NCBI GenBank assembly: GCA_965151315.1
Contig: CBCTZG010000012.1
Coordinates: 1 to 46,602, forward strand
DNA from: Avimonoglobus sp965151315
GTDB taxonomy: Bacteria > Bacillota > Clostridia > UBA1381
Direction: 5' to 3'
Length of the DNA stretch: 46,602 nt
Shown here piece after piece: positions 17,544 to 25,756 of this stretch (its first letter is position 1; each line of letters begins with the position of its first letter). The translations under genes were made by a program, and so were the position numbers. A model generated the notes under the pieces. That model made no database searches, was not told where the DNA came from, and saw nothing but the letters and a program-made list of their open reading frames with translations.

Positions 17544-17939
17544 TCACGGCCTGGTCAATTCCTGAGTTCTTATGCCAGCGGCAATATCCTGAACCTTTTG
17601 CAGGTCGTCTGCCTGCAATGCCTGTTTTAAGTCATCCTCTTTTCCTGCAATATTCTCGCCATCAAAAACCAACGCGTTCCACAATGCATATAAAGCAGAG
17701 CCTTGTTCACTATAATCGGAGTATATATACGCGGCATAAACATTGCTGATCAACGCCTCCATTATATCTGCGTTATAGCCGGCTTTCAGATCCTCTAATT
17801 TATCAGCCGATAAGGCAATCATCGTTTCATACTTCCGCTTGCTGTTCCCCGCTTCTCCCGAATCCCGAAAATACCGTCCAGTGAAAAAGCTCAGACAAAT
17901 CAAAATAACAATTAACCCAATCATACGGGACTTTTTCAT
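17544..17939 (-). CDS. Small membrane-anchored protein of unknown function
   Basis: 131 residues: one N-terminal hydrophobic helix (residues about 5-22, MIGLIVILICLSFFTGRYF) followed by a mostly helical extracytoplasmic part. The helix may be a signal anchor. I recognise no family. The start codon overlaps the stop of the DeoR regulator by 4 nt (ATGA), so the two are translationally coupled. It is therefore part of the tail of the microcompartment transcription unit or of the regulator's own unit, and no function can be read from it. Confidence 0.75.
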   Translation of the reverse strand: MKKSRMIGLIVILICLSFFTGRYFRDSGEAGNSKRKYETMIALSADKLEDLKAGYNADIMEALISNVYAAYIYSDYSEQGSALYALWNALVFDGENIAGKEDDLKQALQADDLQKVQDIAAGIRTQELTRP

Positions 17940-18715
17940 TTATCGGATCCTCCCACAGTAATCAGCCGTACATCCTGCTCACCCAGCGCGTCCGTCCATT
18001 TTTCATCCAGCTGGATATCCGTGATCATACAGTCGATTTTATCCAGCCCGCCAATAACCGGTACGCCCAGCCGGCCCAGCTTATTTTTGTCACACAGGAA
18101 AATAGCCTTTTCCGAGCAGCTGATCATGGCTTTTTTAATCTCCGCCTCCGCTTCCGTGGACTCCATCATGCCTCGGCCCAGCGTGACCCCCCGGCAAGAG
18201 AAGAACACCTTGTTCGCGTAGTAGTTTGCCCGGATTGTATCCTCTACTACCCGGCCGATATAAGACATGTTTTTCTGGTGCAGCCGGCCGCCTGTGCAAA
18301 TCACCCGGATATTGTCGCAGCCTGCCAGCTCCATCACGATTTTCTCCGCGTTTGTGATCACCGTCAGGCTTTTCTTGTCCTTGATGTTCCGGGCTAGGTG
18401 CAGGCTGGAAGTGCTGGCGTCTAAAAAGACCGTTTCCCCTTCCTTAATCATCTCCGCGGCCCGCCTGCCAATACTTTGCTTTCCCTCAAAATTCACAGTC
18501 TCCCGCTCGTGGATAGCCATGTCTTCCTCTACGCTTTCCACCAGCGTGGCGCCGCCGTAGGTGCGGACAAGTACCCCCTGCTTTTCCAGCTTTTCCAGGT
18601 CGCTGCGAATAGTTTCCGTGGTCACGTCAAACATTTTGGCCAGCTCTGGCACAAGCACGCTTTTGTTCTTCATGATCATTTGTTCAATCTGGCTTCTCCG
18701 CTCAACCGCTAACAT
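17936..18715 (-). CDS. DeoR/GlpR family sugar-phosphate-responsive repressor
   Basis: A 259-residue regulator. An N-terminal DeoR helix-turn-helix (about 5-60, VPELAKMFDVTTETIRSDLEKL) is followed by the ribose-5-phosphate-isomerase-like sensor domain (about 75-230) with the conserved FLDAST, VITNA, CTGG and ESTEAEAEIKKAM motifs. DeoR proteins usually bind a phosphorylated sugar and release DNA. It lies directly after the last shell gene, 54 nt away behind a hairpin, and has its own AAGGAG SD. It is the likely controller of the BMC operon, with a sugar phosphate upstream of the aldolase as ligand. Confidence 0.92.
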   Translation of the reverse strand: MLAVERRSQIEQMIMKNKSVLVPELAKMFDVTTETIRSDLEKLEKQGVLVRTYGGATLVESVEEDMAIHERETVNFEGKQSIGRRAAEMIKEGETVFLDASTSSLHLARNIKDKKSLTVITNAEKIVMELAGCDNIRVICTGGRLHQKNMSYIGRVVEDTIRANYYANKVFFSCRGVTLGRGMMESTEAEAEIKKAMISCSEKAIFLCDKNKLGRLGVPVIGGLDKIDCMITDIQLDEKWTDALGEQDVRLITVGGSDK

Positions 18716-18734
18716 AAAAAACGCTCCTTAACTG

Positions 18735-18764
18735 AAAAGACCTGGGAAATCTCCCAAGCCTTTC
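18735..18764 (-). terminator. Hairpin between shell gene pduT-like and deoR
   Basis: A 13-bp stem with wobble pairs (AAAAGACCTGGGA against TCCCAAGCCTTTC), 4-nt loop. On the minus strand it is followed by TCTTTTC. It may end the BMC message or attenuate read-through into deoR. Confidence 0.65.
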
Positions 18765-18769
18765 TATAT

Positions 18770-19315
18770 TTAAATTACAGCCGCCCATAGATCGGGATGG
18801 GGGCTGGCGATCACCTCTGTATTGATCAAAACGCCCTCCTGTGCCGGAATCCGCGCACCGGCCTCTACCGCCGCCTGCACGTCCGAAACATCGCCGGTCA
18901 AACTCACAAAGCTCTTACCGCCCATTCCCCGGGCAATCCGCACCTCAATCAGGCAGACATCCGCCGCCTTGACAGCCGCGTCCGCCGCCAAAATCGCCGA
19001 CGCTGCCGTAAAGGTTTCAATCAGTCCCAACGCCTTTTTCTCAGGCACATCTGCGATCCCTGCTAATGCCTCAAAAATCCGGTCGCCCAGCCGACCGATC
19101 ACAAATTGGTCAATCAATGATTCCTCTGCCGCTAAGACAGCCCGGTCTACCGCCGCCTGAACCGCGGACAAATCACCGCCCACCAGCGTAACAAACTTGC
19201 CGGGACAAACCGCCCCGGACTGCAGCAGGGTCACACCAGCGCTTTTGAGCATTTCATCCGTGACTTTCAGGCCTTTGCTGATATTCTTGACTTCGATCAA
19301 TCCTACGGAATTCAT
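18770..19315 (-). CDS. pduT: BMC-T trimeric shell protein, PduT-like
   Basis: 181 residues with two tandem BMC domains (about 1-90 and 95-180), which form trimeric pseudo-hexagonal tiles in the microcompartment shell. The first domain has SGAVCPGKFVTLVGGD; C37 aligns with the pore cysteine that in Salmonella PduT binds a 4Fe-4S cluster, so an electron-conducting pore is likely. The two halves carry the expected AVQAAVDRA and DVQAAVEAG motifs. The start is the MNSVGLIEVK codon, with GAAAGGATG about 10 nt upstream; longer in-frame starts run into pduS. It follows pduS by 17 nt, the same neighbour it works with in Pdu systems. Confidence 0.92.
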   Translation of the reverse strand: MNSVGLIEVKNISKGLKVTDEMLKSAGVTLLQSGAVCPGKFVTLVGGDLSAVQAAVDRAVLAAEESLIDQFVIGRLGDRIFEALAGIADVPEKKALGLIETFTAASAILAADAAVKAADVCLIEVRIARGMGGKSFVSLTGDVSDVQAAVEAGARIPAQEGVLINTEVIASPHPDLWAAVI

Positions 19316-19332
19316 CCCGCACACATCCTTTC

Positions 19333-20670
19333 TCAGCGGCGCCGAATTACGATCCACTGGTTTGTAATTTCTTCAACTACGCCGCTGATGCTGGCGTGCA
19401 TTGTCGTGCCCAAGGCGTTTCCTTCCGTCCTGGCCACCACATCGCCGGCTTTTACGGTGTCCCCTGTCTTCACCACCGGTGAAGCCGGCTTTCCCACATG
19501 CTGGGAAAAAGCGATATATACCCGCTGGGGCCGGAATCCCATATAATCTCGCTGCACCGTATCCTTGACGTATTTGCGGATCCCCAGCCGGTCGATCAGT
19601 GTGCTGGACGGAACCAGCCTGTATGCCCGTTCCGGCAGGGGCCTTTCGGGTGCTTGATTGTTCTGCCGCCGATAACCTTTCTTCCCCAGCAGCCGCTTGG
19701 TTTCCATGGCAATCGCCTGGGGATCCAGCATCTGCTGGCAGCCCATTACCGTGCATACGCCGCATCCGCAGCAAAGGGTGCTGTCCAAAAAGCTTTGACT
19801 GTCCAGCACTTGCCCGTGGGAGGCCGCGTATAAGATCTTATGCACCTGAATTCCATGGCCCAGCAAATGCCGGGGACATACGTCCGTGCACATCGAACAG
19901 TTACAGCAGGCCGCCGCGGCCCGCTTCAGCGTCATAGACAGCGGCATGCGCCGCCGCTGGATCACCGAATGGGTCTCCGGAAATACCAAAAGCCCCTTGG
20001 TGGTCTTGGTGACTACATCGTTGTCCAAATCCACCAGCTTGCCCATCATGGGGCCGCCGTTGATCACCGCTTTTCCAGCCAGGTCCACATATCCCAGGCC
20101 CTCCAGCAGCTCTTTAATCTTCATCCCTACCGGCACCTTGACTGTTACATCCTTTTCAATATCGCCGCCAATGGTTACATACTTTTCCGTCACAGGCTCA
20201 CCCTCATGCATGGCCTTATGGATATTATACAGGGTCTCCGTATTGATGACCATAACGCCTACCTGTACAGGTACGCTGCCCTCAGGAATGATCTTCCCAG
20301 TGGTTTCATAGACTAACACAACTTCATCTCCGGCTGGATACACGTCTGGGATCTCCCGGATTTTGATCCGGCTGCCCGCCAGGCTTTGGACGATTTCCGG
20401 ATCCAGCAGATGCATATTCTTGCCCTTGATCCCCACAATGGCCTCTTCTGCCCCTAAAATATCAATCAGTTGGTTCAATGTATCCATGGAGGAACGGAAA
20501 TGTGTAGCCAGAATATGATGGTCCACCATCATCAGCGGTTCGCATTCCGCAGCGTTCACCACGATCTGCCGCACATGCTCGGAAAACTTCTTGTGGGTTG
20601 GAAAGCCCGCGCCGCCGGCTCCGACAATTCCTGCGTCATAAACAAGCTTCTGCAGCTCGGCAATGTTCAT
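19333..20670 (-). CDS. pduS: PduS/RnfC-like flavo-iron-sulfur protein
   Basis: 445-residue redox protein of microcompartments. An N-terminal RnfC-like fold has GIVGAGGAGFPTHKK and AAECEPLMMVDH (FMN/NADH region). Two 4Fe-4S motifs follow: CCNCSMCTDVCP (about 254-266) and CCGCGVCTVMGC (about 295-306). A C-terminal SLBB/biotinyl-like region ends the protein. In Pdu systems it reduces the cobalamin cofactor or moves electrons to the shell protein PduT. The start is the MNIAEL codon, with AGGAGGAGA 8 nt upstream; the longer frame would start inside eutN. It lies between eutN and pduT; co-occurrence with PduO and PduT argues for cobalamin reduction or NAD recycling in the shell. Confidence 0.92.
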   Translation of the reverse strand: MNIAELQKLVYDAGIVGAGGAGFPTHKKFSEHVRQIVVNAAECEPLMMVDHHILATHFRSSMDTLNQLIDILGAEEAIVGIKGKNMHLLDPEIVQSLAGSRIKIREIPDVYPAGDEVVLVYETTGKIIPEGSVPVQVGVMVINTETLYNIHKAMHEGEPVTEKYVTIGGDIEKDVTVKVPVGMKIKELLEGLGYVDLAGKAVINGGPMMGKLVDLDNDVVTKTTKGLLVFPETHSVIQRRRMPLSMTLKRAAAACCNCSMCTDVCPRHLLGHGIQVHKILYAASHGQVLDSQSFLDSTLCCGCGVCTVMGCQQMLDPQAIAMETKRLLGKKGYRRQNNQAPERPLPERAYRLVPSSTLIDRLGIRKYVKDTVQRDYMGFRPQRVYIAFSQHVGKPASPVVKTGDTVKAGDVVARTEGNALGTTMHASISGVVEEITNQWIVIRRR

Positions 20671-20692
20671 AAAGCTCTCCTCCTGTTTCGTC

Positions 20693-20953
20693 TCAGCCCT
20701 GTTTTTCGTCCACAATCCCTACGATCGTGGCGTCCACCGGGGCCTCCGGGTTCCCGATGCCCAGCCGGGCCGCGCTCCCCGTTGCCACCAGCACCTTTTC
20801 CCCGATGCCCGCGCCTACACCGTCTACTGCGATCAAAAATTGATCTGTCAGCGTATCGTTTTTAATCTCCTGCACAATCATCAGCTTATACCCCACCAGC
20901 TTCTCATTTTTGCTGGTGGAAACAAGGCTTCCCTTTACCTGCGCTAAAATCAT
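20693..20953 (-). CDS. BMC-P pentameric vertex protein (EutN/CcmL family)
   Basis: 86 residues, the standard length of a vertex-capping pentamer. The N-terminus MILAQVKGSLVSTSKNEKL and the motifs GYKLMIVQEI, AVDGVGAGIGEKVLVATGSAAR and DATIVGIVD are those of the EutN/CcmL/PduN fold. It closes the twelve vertices of the shell. It starts 13 nt after pduL with an AAAGGAG SD. It is the only BMC-P gene in the operon, which is enough for closed shells. Confidence 0.95.
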   Translation of the reverse strand: MILAQVKGSLVSTSKNEKLVGYKLMIVQEIKNDTLTDQFLIAVDGVGAGIGEKVLVATGSAARLGIGNPEAPVDATIVGIVDEKQG

Positions 20954-20966
20954 AATCCGCGCTCCT

Positions 20967-21605
20967 TTATTTTGTCAATATCTCTACATGATCACCGGTT
21001 TTGATGCCCGCGGCATTGGCGTCGTCTGTATCGATATGCATTTCCGTGTTAAAATCCGACCGCACCCGCACTTGGACGTTATAGTACCGGGTAGGCTTGG
21101 CGTTCTGGATTTCCACATCTACAATATCATTATCTCGAATACCGTATTTCTCGGCATCCTTGGGGGTCATATGGATATGCCGGTTGGCAATAATGCAGCC
21201 CTCGTTTAAAAACACGCTGCCCTTCGGCCCCACCAGCGCCATAGGGGCGCTGCCCTTTATTTCACCCGACGGTCTTACCGGCGGACTAACTTTCAGCTTA
21301 AATGTATCTGTCCGGGAAATTTCAATCTGCGAGTGGGAGCGGACAGGCCCCAGCACCCGAACACCTTCTATGCTTCGCAAAGACGGACTCACTAAGGTTA
21401 CGCATTCCTCCGCGGCATACTGGTCCCCCATCAGCATTTTTTTTGGGGTCAGCTCATAGCCCTTGCCGAACAGGGTTTCCAGATCGGCCTGGGACAAATG
21501 CACATGCCGGGCGGATACGCCCACCTTGATACCGTCGTCTGTCTGGCCCTCCAATACGGCCAGCACACTTTTCGTTACGATATCAACCAATTTTTCATCT
21601 GTCAT
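20967..21605 (-). CDS. pduL: Phosphate propanoyltransferase (PduL), microcompartment type
   Basis: 212-residue phosphotransacylase converting acyl-CoA plus phosphate to acyl-phosphate and free CoA, recycling CoA inside the shell. The two PduL beta-barrel domains are visible, with zinc-site motifs VSARHVHL (about 29-36), RSHSQIEIS and ANRHIHM (about 139-145), and the ending MHIDTDDANA. Residues 4-19 (EKLVDIVTKSVLAVLEG) form an amphipathic helix before a short linker, an encapsulation peptide. ATG with GGAGGG SD 9 nt upstream. An 82-nt gap separates it from the preceding shell gene; no gene is seen there. Confidence 0.95.
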   Translation of the reverse strand: MTDEKLVDIVTKSVLAVLEGQTDDGIKVGVSARHVHLSQADLETLFGKGYELTPKKMLMGDQYAAEECVTLVSPSLRSIEGVRVLGPVRSHSQIEISRTDTFKLKVSPPVRPSGEIKGSAPMALVGPKGSVFLNEGCIIANRHIHMTPKDAEKYGIRDNDIVDVEIQNAKPTRYYNVQVRVRSDFNTEMHIDTDDANAAGIKTGDHVEILTK

Positions 21606-21687
21606 CTTTTGATACCCTCCAAACTATTGGGGTGCGTTTTGCGGCGGCGCAGGCATTGCTGCCCGCGCTCCGCTGTTACCGGCAAGC

Positions 21688-21966
21688 TTATTTCAGAGCC
21701 GGCAGGATTTTCTCCACATCGCCGTGGGGACGGGGAATTACATGAACGGAAACAAGCTCGCCCAGCTTGGAACCAGCCGCTGCGCCAGCGTCCGTAGCCG
21801 CCTGAACAGCGCCTACGTCCCCGCGAACCATAACGGTTACCAGACCAGAACCGATTCTCTCTGTCCCGATGAGGGTCACGTTCGCAGCCTTCACCATTGC
21901 GTCAGCAGCCTCAATCGCGGCTACCAAGCCTCTTGTTTCAACCATGCCTAATGCTTCTACAGCCAT
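21688..21966 (-). CDS. BMC-H hexameric shell protein, PduA/EutM-like
   Basis: 92 residues, one BMC domain forming flat hexagonal shell tiles. It carries EALGMVETRGLVAAIEAADAM, the pore loop KIGSG-type sequence (RIGSGLVTVMVRGDV) and the C-terminal HVIPRPHGDVEKILP. It is the closest of the four to the canonical small major tile and very similar to the copy at 22487. ATG with ATAGGAGGA SD. Two near-duplicates suggest a mixed major shell. Confidence 0.95.
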   Translation of the reverse strand: MAVEALGMVETRGLVAAIEAADAMVKAANVTLIGTERIGSGLVTVMVRGDVGAVQAATDAGAAAGSKLGELVSVHVIPRPHGDVEKILPALK

Positions 21967-22011
21967 TTTTAAATCCTCCTATTTCTCCGGCATTTTCATG
22001 CCTTTTTTACA

Positions 22012-22455
22012 TTATTTTTTTCTCGGCCCGCGCTTTTGGGGGGCCTTTTTATCTGAAGCTGCTAAAGCAGCCTTAGAACTTGTTCTTTTCGGCGCGGCCT
22101 GCGGTTCTTCCACAGTCTGAGCCGGTACCGCGCCAACATGGGTGGCGGCGCTTTCCGCCGTTGGCGCTTTTTCATGCTCCGCATCCAAGTGCAGAAACTT
22201 TAAAATTTCCGGATGGGGCCGGGCGATTACCTCTGCCGCTTTTAAGCAATTAAATCGCTCCGCCTCTGCCTTGCCGGCGTCAATAGCGGCCTGCACTGCG
22301 GAAACCGTTCCCCGGACAACCAGCGTTACCAGCCGGCCGCCAAGCTTCCGTTCCGTAGCCACAAACTCTACGTCCGCCGCCTTGGCCATGGCGTCCAGCA
22401 CAAATATGGCGTTACCCAGGGCGGACACCTCAATCAGGCCCAGTGAATATTCCAT
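22012..22455 (-). CDS. BMC-H shell protein with long basic C-terminal tail
   Basis: 147 residues: a standard BMC domain (about 1-88, MEYSLGLIEVSALGNAIFV to IARPHPEILKFL) followed by about 55 residues rich in Ala, Pro, Ser and Lys that end KKAPQKRGPRKK. The tail looks disordered and is strongly basic at its end. Such tails could bind cargo, RNA or acidic partners, or project from the shell; this is inference. The start ATG follows an AAAGGA SD by 9 nt; upstream TTG codons are less suitable. It lies between the two PduA-like copies. Confidence 0.9.
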   Translation of the reverse strand: MEYSLGLIEVSALGNAIFVLDAMAKAADVEFVATERKLGGRLVTLVVRGTVSAVQAAIDAGKAEAERFNCLKAAEVIARPHPEILKFLHLDAEHEKAPTAESAATHVGAVPAQTVEEPQAAPKRTSSKAALAASDKKAPQKRGPRKK

Positions 22456-22486
22456 GCACAACAATCCTTTCTATGTAAAAGGGATC

Positions 22487-22759
22487 TTATTTCATCTTGG
22501 GCAGGATCTTCTCCACATCGGCATGGGGACGGGGGATCACATGCTTCGCCACCAGCTCACCCAGCCGGGAAGCAGCGTCCGCACCGGCTTCTACAGCCGC
22601 CTTGACAGCGCCTACGTCCCCGCGGACAACTACGCTGACCAGGCCGGAGCCGATCTTCTCTGTACCAACCAATACGACGTTCGCCGCCTTTGTCATCGCG
22701 TCCGCCGCTTCAATCGAAGCCGTCAGGCCTCTTGTTTCAATCATTCCCAATGCTTCCAT
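22487..22759 (-). CDS. BMC-H hexameric shell protein, PduA-like
   Basis: 90 residues with EALGMIETRGLTASIEAADAM, KIGSGLVSVVVRGDVGAV and the ending HVIPRPHADVEKILPKMK. It is a paralogue of the gene at 21688, differing mainly in the surface helix (VKAAVEAGADAASRLGELV). The pore-loop GSG is conserved, so the pore should pass small polar metabolites. It starts 20 nt after the preceding shell gene with an AAGGGAG SD. Confidence 0.95.
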   Translation of the reverse strand: MEALGMIETRGLTASIEAADAMTKAANVVLVGTEKIGSGLVSVVVRGDVGAVKAAVEAGADAASRLGELVAKHVIPRPHADVEKILPKMK

Positions 22760-22779
22760 TTGATTTTCTCCCTTCTTGG

Positions 22780-23118
22780 TTACGCGTTATTTTGAATATG
22801 TCCGACTCTGTCCCGGCCAACACTGCACCGGAGAGCCATTTTTTCCGCATCCGCCGTAGGCCGGGGGATGATATGGGATGTGATCAGGCCTGTGCAGGCT
22901 TCCGCCGCCGCTGACCCAGCCGCAACTGCCGCCTCTACCGCAGAAACGCTGCCCTGCACCTTTACGCACATGATCAGAGGCACGGCCACAGTCTCCGCGT
23001 TAGCCGGCTTATTGGAGTCAATGGCAATGACCCGCACGTCCGCCGCTTTTGCCGCCGCGTCCGCCGCCTTGATAGCGCATACATACCCGAACATTTCCAT
23101 AATTCCAACTGCTTCCAT
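22780..23118 (-). CDS. BMC-H shell protein, divergent
   Basis: 112 residues, first shell gene of the operon. The BMC domain starts EAVGIMEMFGYVCAIKAADAA and ends ITSHIIPRPTADAEKM, then has a short extra tail (to QNNA). The pore loop is longer and different from PduA (IDSNKPANAETVAVPLIM), so its pore probably has a different selectivity. It starts 3 nt after the alcohol dehydrogenase stop, with AAGGAG inside that gene's end, so it is translationally linked to the enzymes. Confidence 0.93.
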   Translation of the reverse strand: MEAVGIMEMFGYVCAIKAADAAAKAADVRVIAIDSNKPANAETVAVPLIMCVKVQGSVSAVEAAVAAGSAAAEACTGLITSHIIPRPTADAEKMALRCSVGRDRVGHIQNNA

Positions 23119-23121
23119 CGG

Positions 23122-24321
23122 TTATATCTCCTTATTGACATAAGCGATCTTCAGGCCCTTCTGAGCAAGGTTTGTTTCCAAGGCCTCGTTCATCTCGTCC
23201 AGGCCGTATTTATGGGTGATCAATTCCTGCATCGGCAGGCCAATGGCCTTTGCCCGCTTCAGGAAATCAAAGGTGGTGGCGTAATCCCGCAGGGTGTAAA
23301 CCCAGGATCCAACCAGCGTAATTTCCTTGGCACACAGGTCGAAATGGGGGTTAATCTGCGCGTCACCGCCGTTGATAAAGAAGCCCAGCTCGCACAAGCC
23401 GCCGCCGTTGCGGATAAATTTATAGATGTTGCTGTGGGCCACCGGGGATCCGGTACACTGGAACGCAAAATCCGCCTGGTGCCCGCCGAAGGCGTCCTCC
23501 ACCGCCGCGGCCAAGGCGTCGATGCCTTTATGCTCCATAAAGTTCACCGTTTCCGTGGCGCCCATTTTCCTCGCGAACTCCAGCCGCTGGGGGTTGCCGT
23601 CGATAGCGACGATATTTTCAATCCCCATAGTTCTTAAAACTGCGATACAGATCAGGCCAATGGGGCCGCAGCCCTGTACGGCGACTCTGGAATTGAACCG
23701 CAGGATATTGGTGGTCTTTGCCCGCTCTACCGCGTGGACAAGCACCGCGCAGGGCTCAATCAGGATTCTGGAATCCAGATCCAGGTCGCTGACGTTAAAT
23801 ACCGTGGAACCGCCCCGGATCAATATGTAATCAGAAAACCAACCGTTTAAGTGTACATCGTCGTCCGGCAGCAGCCCGTAAACGTCAGCGCCGCCTACAT
23901 TCTGCTTGTTTAAGTCAAACATAGTAATATCCGGGTTATCCTTAAAGATCATACAGGTAACCACCTTATCCCCTAACTTCAAGGGCTTGCCGGCGCTGTC
24001 TTGTTTAACATTTTTCCCCATTTTCACAATCTCGCCGGTACCCTCATGGCCTAACGCCACAGGGATCAGGGAGAAGGGATCCCGCTTATACTCATGGGCG
24101 TCCGTACCGCAGACACCGCACCCCTCCACATGGACCAGAATATCGTCGTCGCCCACCTCCGGCATGGGGTATTCTTTGATGTCAAAATGCCCCAGAGAGG
24201 TCAGCATAGCCACTCTGGCCGTTTTCGGAATGCCGCCCTGCTTTGCGGGCGCGGCCGATTTTTTGCCGTTCATTTCGTTCAGGACAGCCTGAACAATGGC
24301 GTTAATTTCATTCTCATTCAT
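23122..24321 (-). CDS. Zinc-dependent alcohol dehydrogenase, microcompartment cargo
   Basis: 399-residue medium-chain dehydrogenase. An N-terminal helix (4-17, EINAIVQAVLNEMN) and an Ala/Lys linker form an encapsulation tail; the enzyme starts near residue 35. Catalytic zinc ligands are C68 (EGCGVCGTD), H92 and E93 (GHEGTGE). The structural-zinc four-cysteine lobe is not seen. The cofactor fold is GCGPIGL followed by an aspartate at the end of strand 2 (VAIDGNPQR), which favours NAD. The likely role is reducing lactaldehyde to 1,2-propanediol, or a related aldehyde, to recycle NADH made by the aldehyde dehydrogenase next to it. It is unlike iron-dependent PduQ. ATG with GGGAGG SD. Confidence 0.92.
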   Translation of the reverse strand: MNENEINAIVQAVLNEMNGKKSAAPAKQGGIPKTARVAMLTSLGHFDIKEYPMPEVGDDDILVHVEGCGVCGTDAHEYKRDPFSLIPVALGHEGTGEIVKMGKNVKQDSAGKPLKLGDKVVTCMIFKDNPDITMFDLNKQNVGGADVYGLLPDDDVHLNGWFSDYILIRGGSTVFNVSDLDLDSRILIEPCAVLVHAVERAKTTNILRFNSRVAVQGCGPIGLICIAVLRTMGIENIVAIDGNPQRLEFARKMGATETVNFMEHKGIDALAAAVEDAFGGHQADFAFQCTGSPVAHSNIYKFIRNGGGLCELGFFINGGDAQINPHFDLCAKEITLVGSWVYTLRDYATTFDFLKRAKAIGLPMQELITHKYGLDEMNEALETNLAQKGLKIAYVNKEI

Positions 24322-24337
24322 ATCTGTAACCTCCCGC

Positions 24338-25756
24338 TTATATAATCGACAGGCTGTCTACCAGTACGCACCGGCGCTGCCGGGTAAAGCTTCTGGCCGA
24401 CGTAATGCCTTCGCCTGTAGGCCCCGCGATCGTAAAGGTGGTGTGGCCCTCGCTGTTAAAGCCGATGCCGGCATAGCTGGGGGCGTTCTTTACAAAAATT
24501 GTTGTACAGACGGCTTTCGCATACGCCGTCATATGATCTACATTCTTAGAATGCAGGTGGGCGGAATGCCGGTTCCCATGCTCAGCTTTTACCGCCATTT
24601 CCATGGCCTCCTCAAAGCTGTCGCACCGGACGATGGGCAAAATCGGCATCATCAGCTCCGTCTGGACAAATGCCTGGCTGAATTCAGTTTCACAAATAAT
24701 GCACCGGATATCGTCGCCGGCGTTTATGCCGATCTGGGCTAAGATCTTTTTGGCGTCGCGGCCTACCCAGTTTTTATTGATCACCCGCTTGGCAGGCTGA
24801 GAGGGGCTCTTCGCCGGTACCTCCACCAGCACCACGTCCTCTAACGCCTTTACCTGAGCGGCGTTGATCAGATACGCCCCGTTTTTCTGCATATGCTCGA
24901 TCAGCTCATCTGCCACATTGTTCATCACAAAGCATTCTTTTTCCGCAATACAGGGCAGGTTATTGTCAAATGTGCAGCCGTCGATAATATCCTTGGCCGC
25001 CTTGGGGATGTCCGCCGTGTCGTCCACAACCACCGGCGGGTTGCCGGCACCCGCGCCGATGGCCTTTTTCCCGGAGGACAACAGCATTTTTACAACGCCC
25101 GGTCCGCCGGTGGCCACCAACATCCGTACAGACGGATGGTTCACCATCATATTCGATGTTTCCATGGTAGGGTTTGCCACGGTGGCCACAATATTTTCCG
25201 GCCCGCCTGCCGCCAGCACCGCCCGGTTGACCAGGTCTACCGCGTAAGCGGAAATCCGCTTGGCGTGGGGATGGGGGTTGAACAGCACCCCGTTTCCGCC
25301 GGCCAGCATACCGATGCTGTTGCAGATCACGGTACAGCTGGGGTTGGTACTGGGGGTAATGGCCCCGATAATCCCGTAAGGCGCCATTTCCACCAGAGTC
25401 AGCCCCCGGTCGCCGGACAGCGCCCGGGTCTCCAGGTCCTCCGTGCCCGGCGTCTTATCCGCAACCAGATGGTGCTTCAAAATCTTATGGTATACATTCC
25501 CCATCTTTGTATCCTCGACAGCCAGCTTGGCCATCGTTTCCGCTTCGGCATGGGTTAGCTTCCGAATTTCGCGGATAATATTTTCTCTCTGCTCTTTATT
25601 ATAATATCTGAATGTGGCGTACGCCTTGTTGCAAGCCTCGATCGCCTCCTCCATGGTATCGAACACCCCAAGCTGCCTGCGCTGCTTCCCGGTGTCCGCG
25701 TCCATATCCTGGATCACTTTCCGGACGATCTGGCTGATTTGGTTTTCGTCAATCAT
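24338..25756 (-). CDS. CoA-acylating aldehyde dehydrogenase (PduP/EutE-like)
   Basis: 472-residue enzyme oxidising an aldehyde with NAD and CoA to an acyl-CoA inside the shell. The N-terminus has an encapsulation helix (4-18, ENQISQIVRKVIQDM) and linker. Catalytic cysteine is C269 (DNNLPCIAEKE). Family motifs PYGIIGAITPSTNP (about 126-139), NPHPHAK and GAGAGNPP are present. The active site is PduP/EutE-like, so lactaldehyde, propionaldehyde or acetaldehyde could fit. ATG overlaps the pduO stop by 4 nt, AAGGAGG SD. It partners with PduL (acyl-CoA to acyl-phosphate) and the alcohol dehydrogenase (NAD recycling). Confidence 0.94.
   Translation of the reverse strand: MIDENQISQIVRKVIQDMDADTGKQRRQLGVFDTMEEAIEACNKAYATFRYYNKEQRENIIREIRKLTHAEAETMAKLAVEDTKMGNVYHKILKHHLVADKTPGTEDLETRALSGDRGLTLVEMAPYGIIGAITPSTNPSCTVICNSIGMLAGGNGVLFNPHPHAKRISAYAVDLVNRAVLAAGGPENIVATVANPTMETSNMMVNHPSVRMLVATGGPGVVKMLLSSGKKAIGAGAGNPPVVVDDTADIPKAAKDIIDGCTFDNNLPCIAEKECFVMNNVADELIEHMQKNGAYLINAAQVKALEDVVLVEVPAKSPSQPAKRVINKNWVGRDAKKILAQIGINAGDDIRCIICETEFSQAFVQTELMMPILPIVRCDSFEEAMEMAVKAEHGNRHSAHLHSKNVDHMTAYAKAVCTTIFVKNAPSYAGIGFNSEGHTTFTIAGPTGEGITSARSFTRQRRCVLVDSLSII

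Noticed and set aside
21606..21687. 82-nt gap in the BMC operon as a small gene or RNA
   Set aside because: No open frame with SD, no strong hairpin and no promoter were found; it is probably just a leader for pduL.
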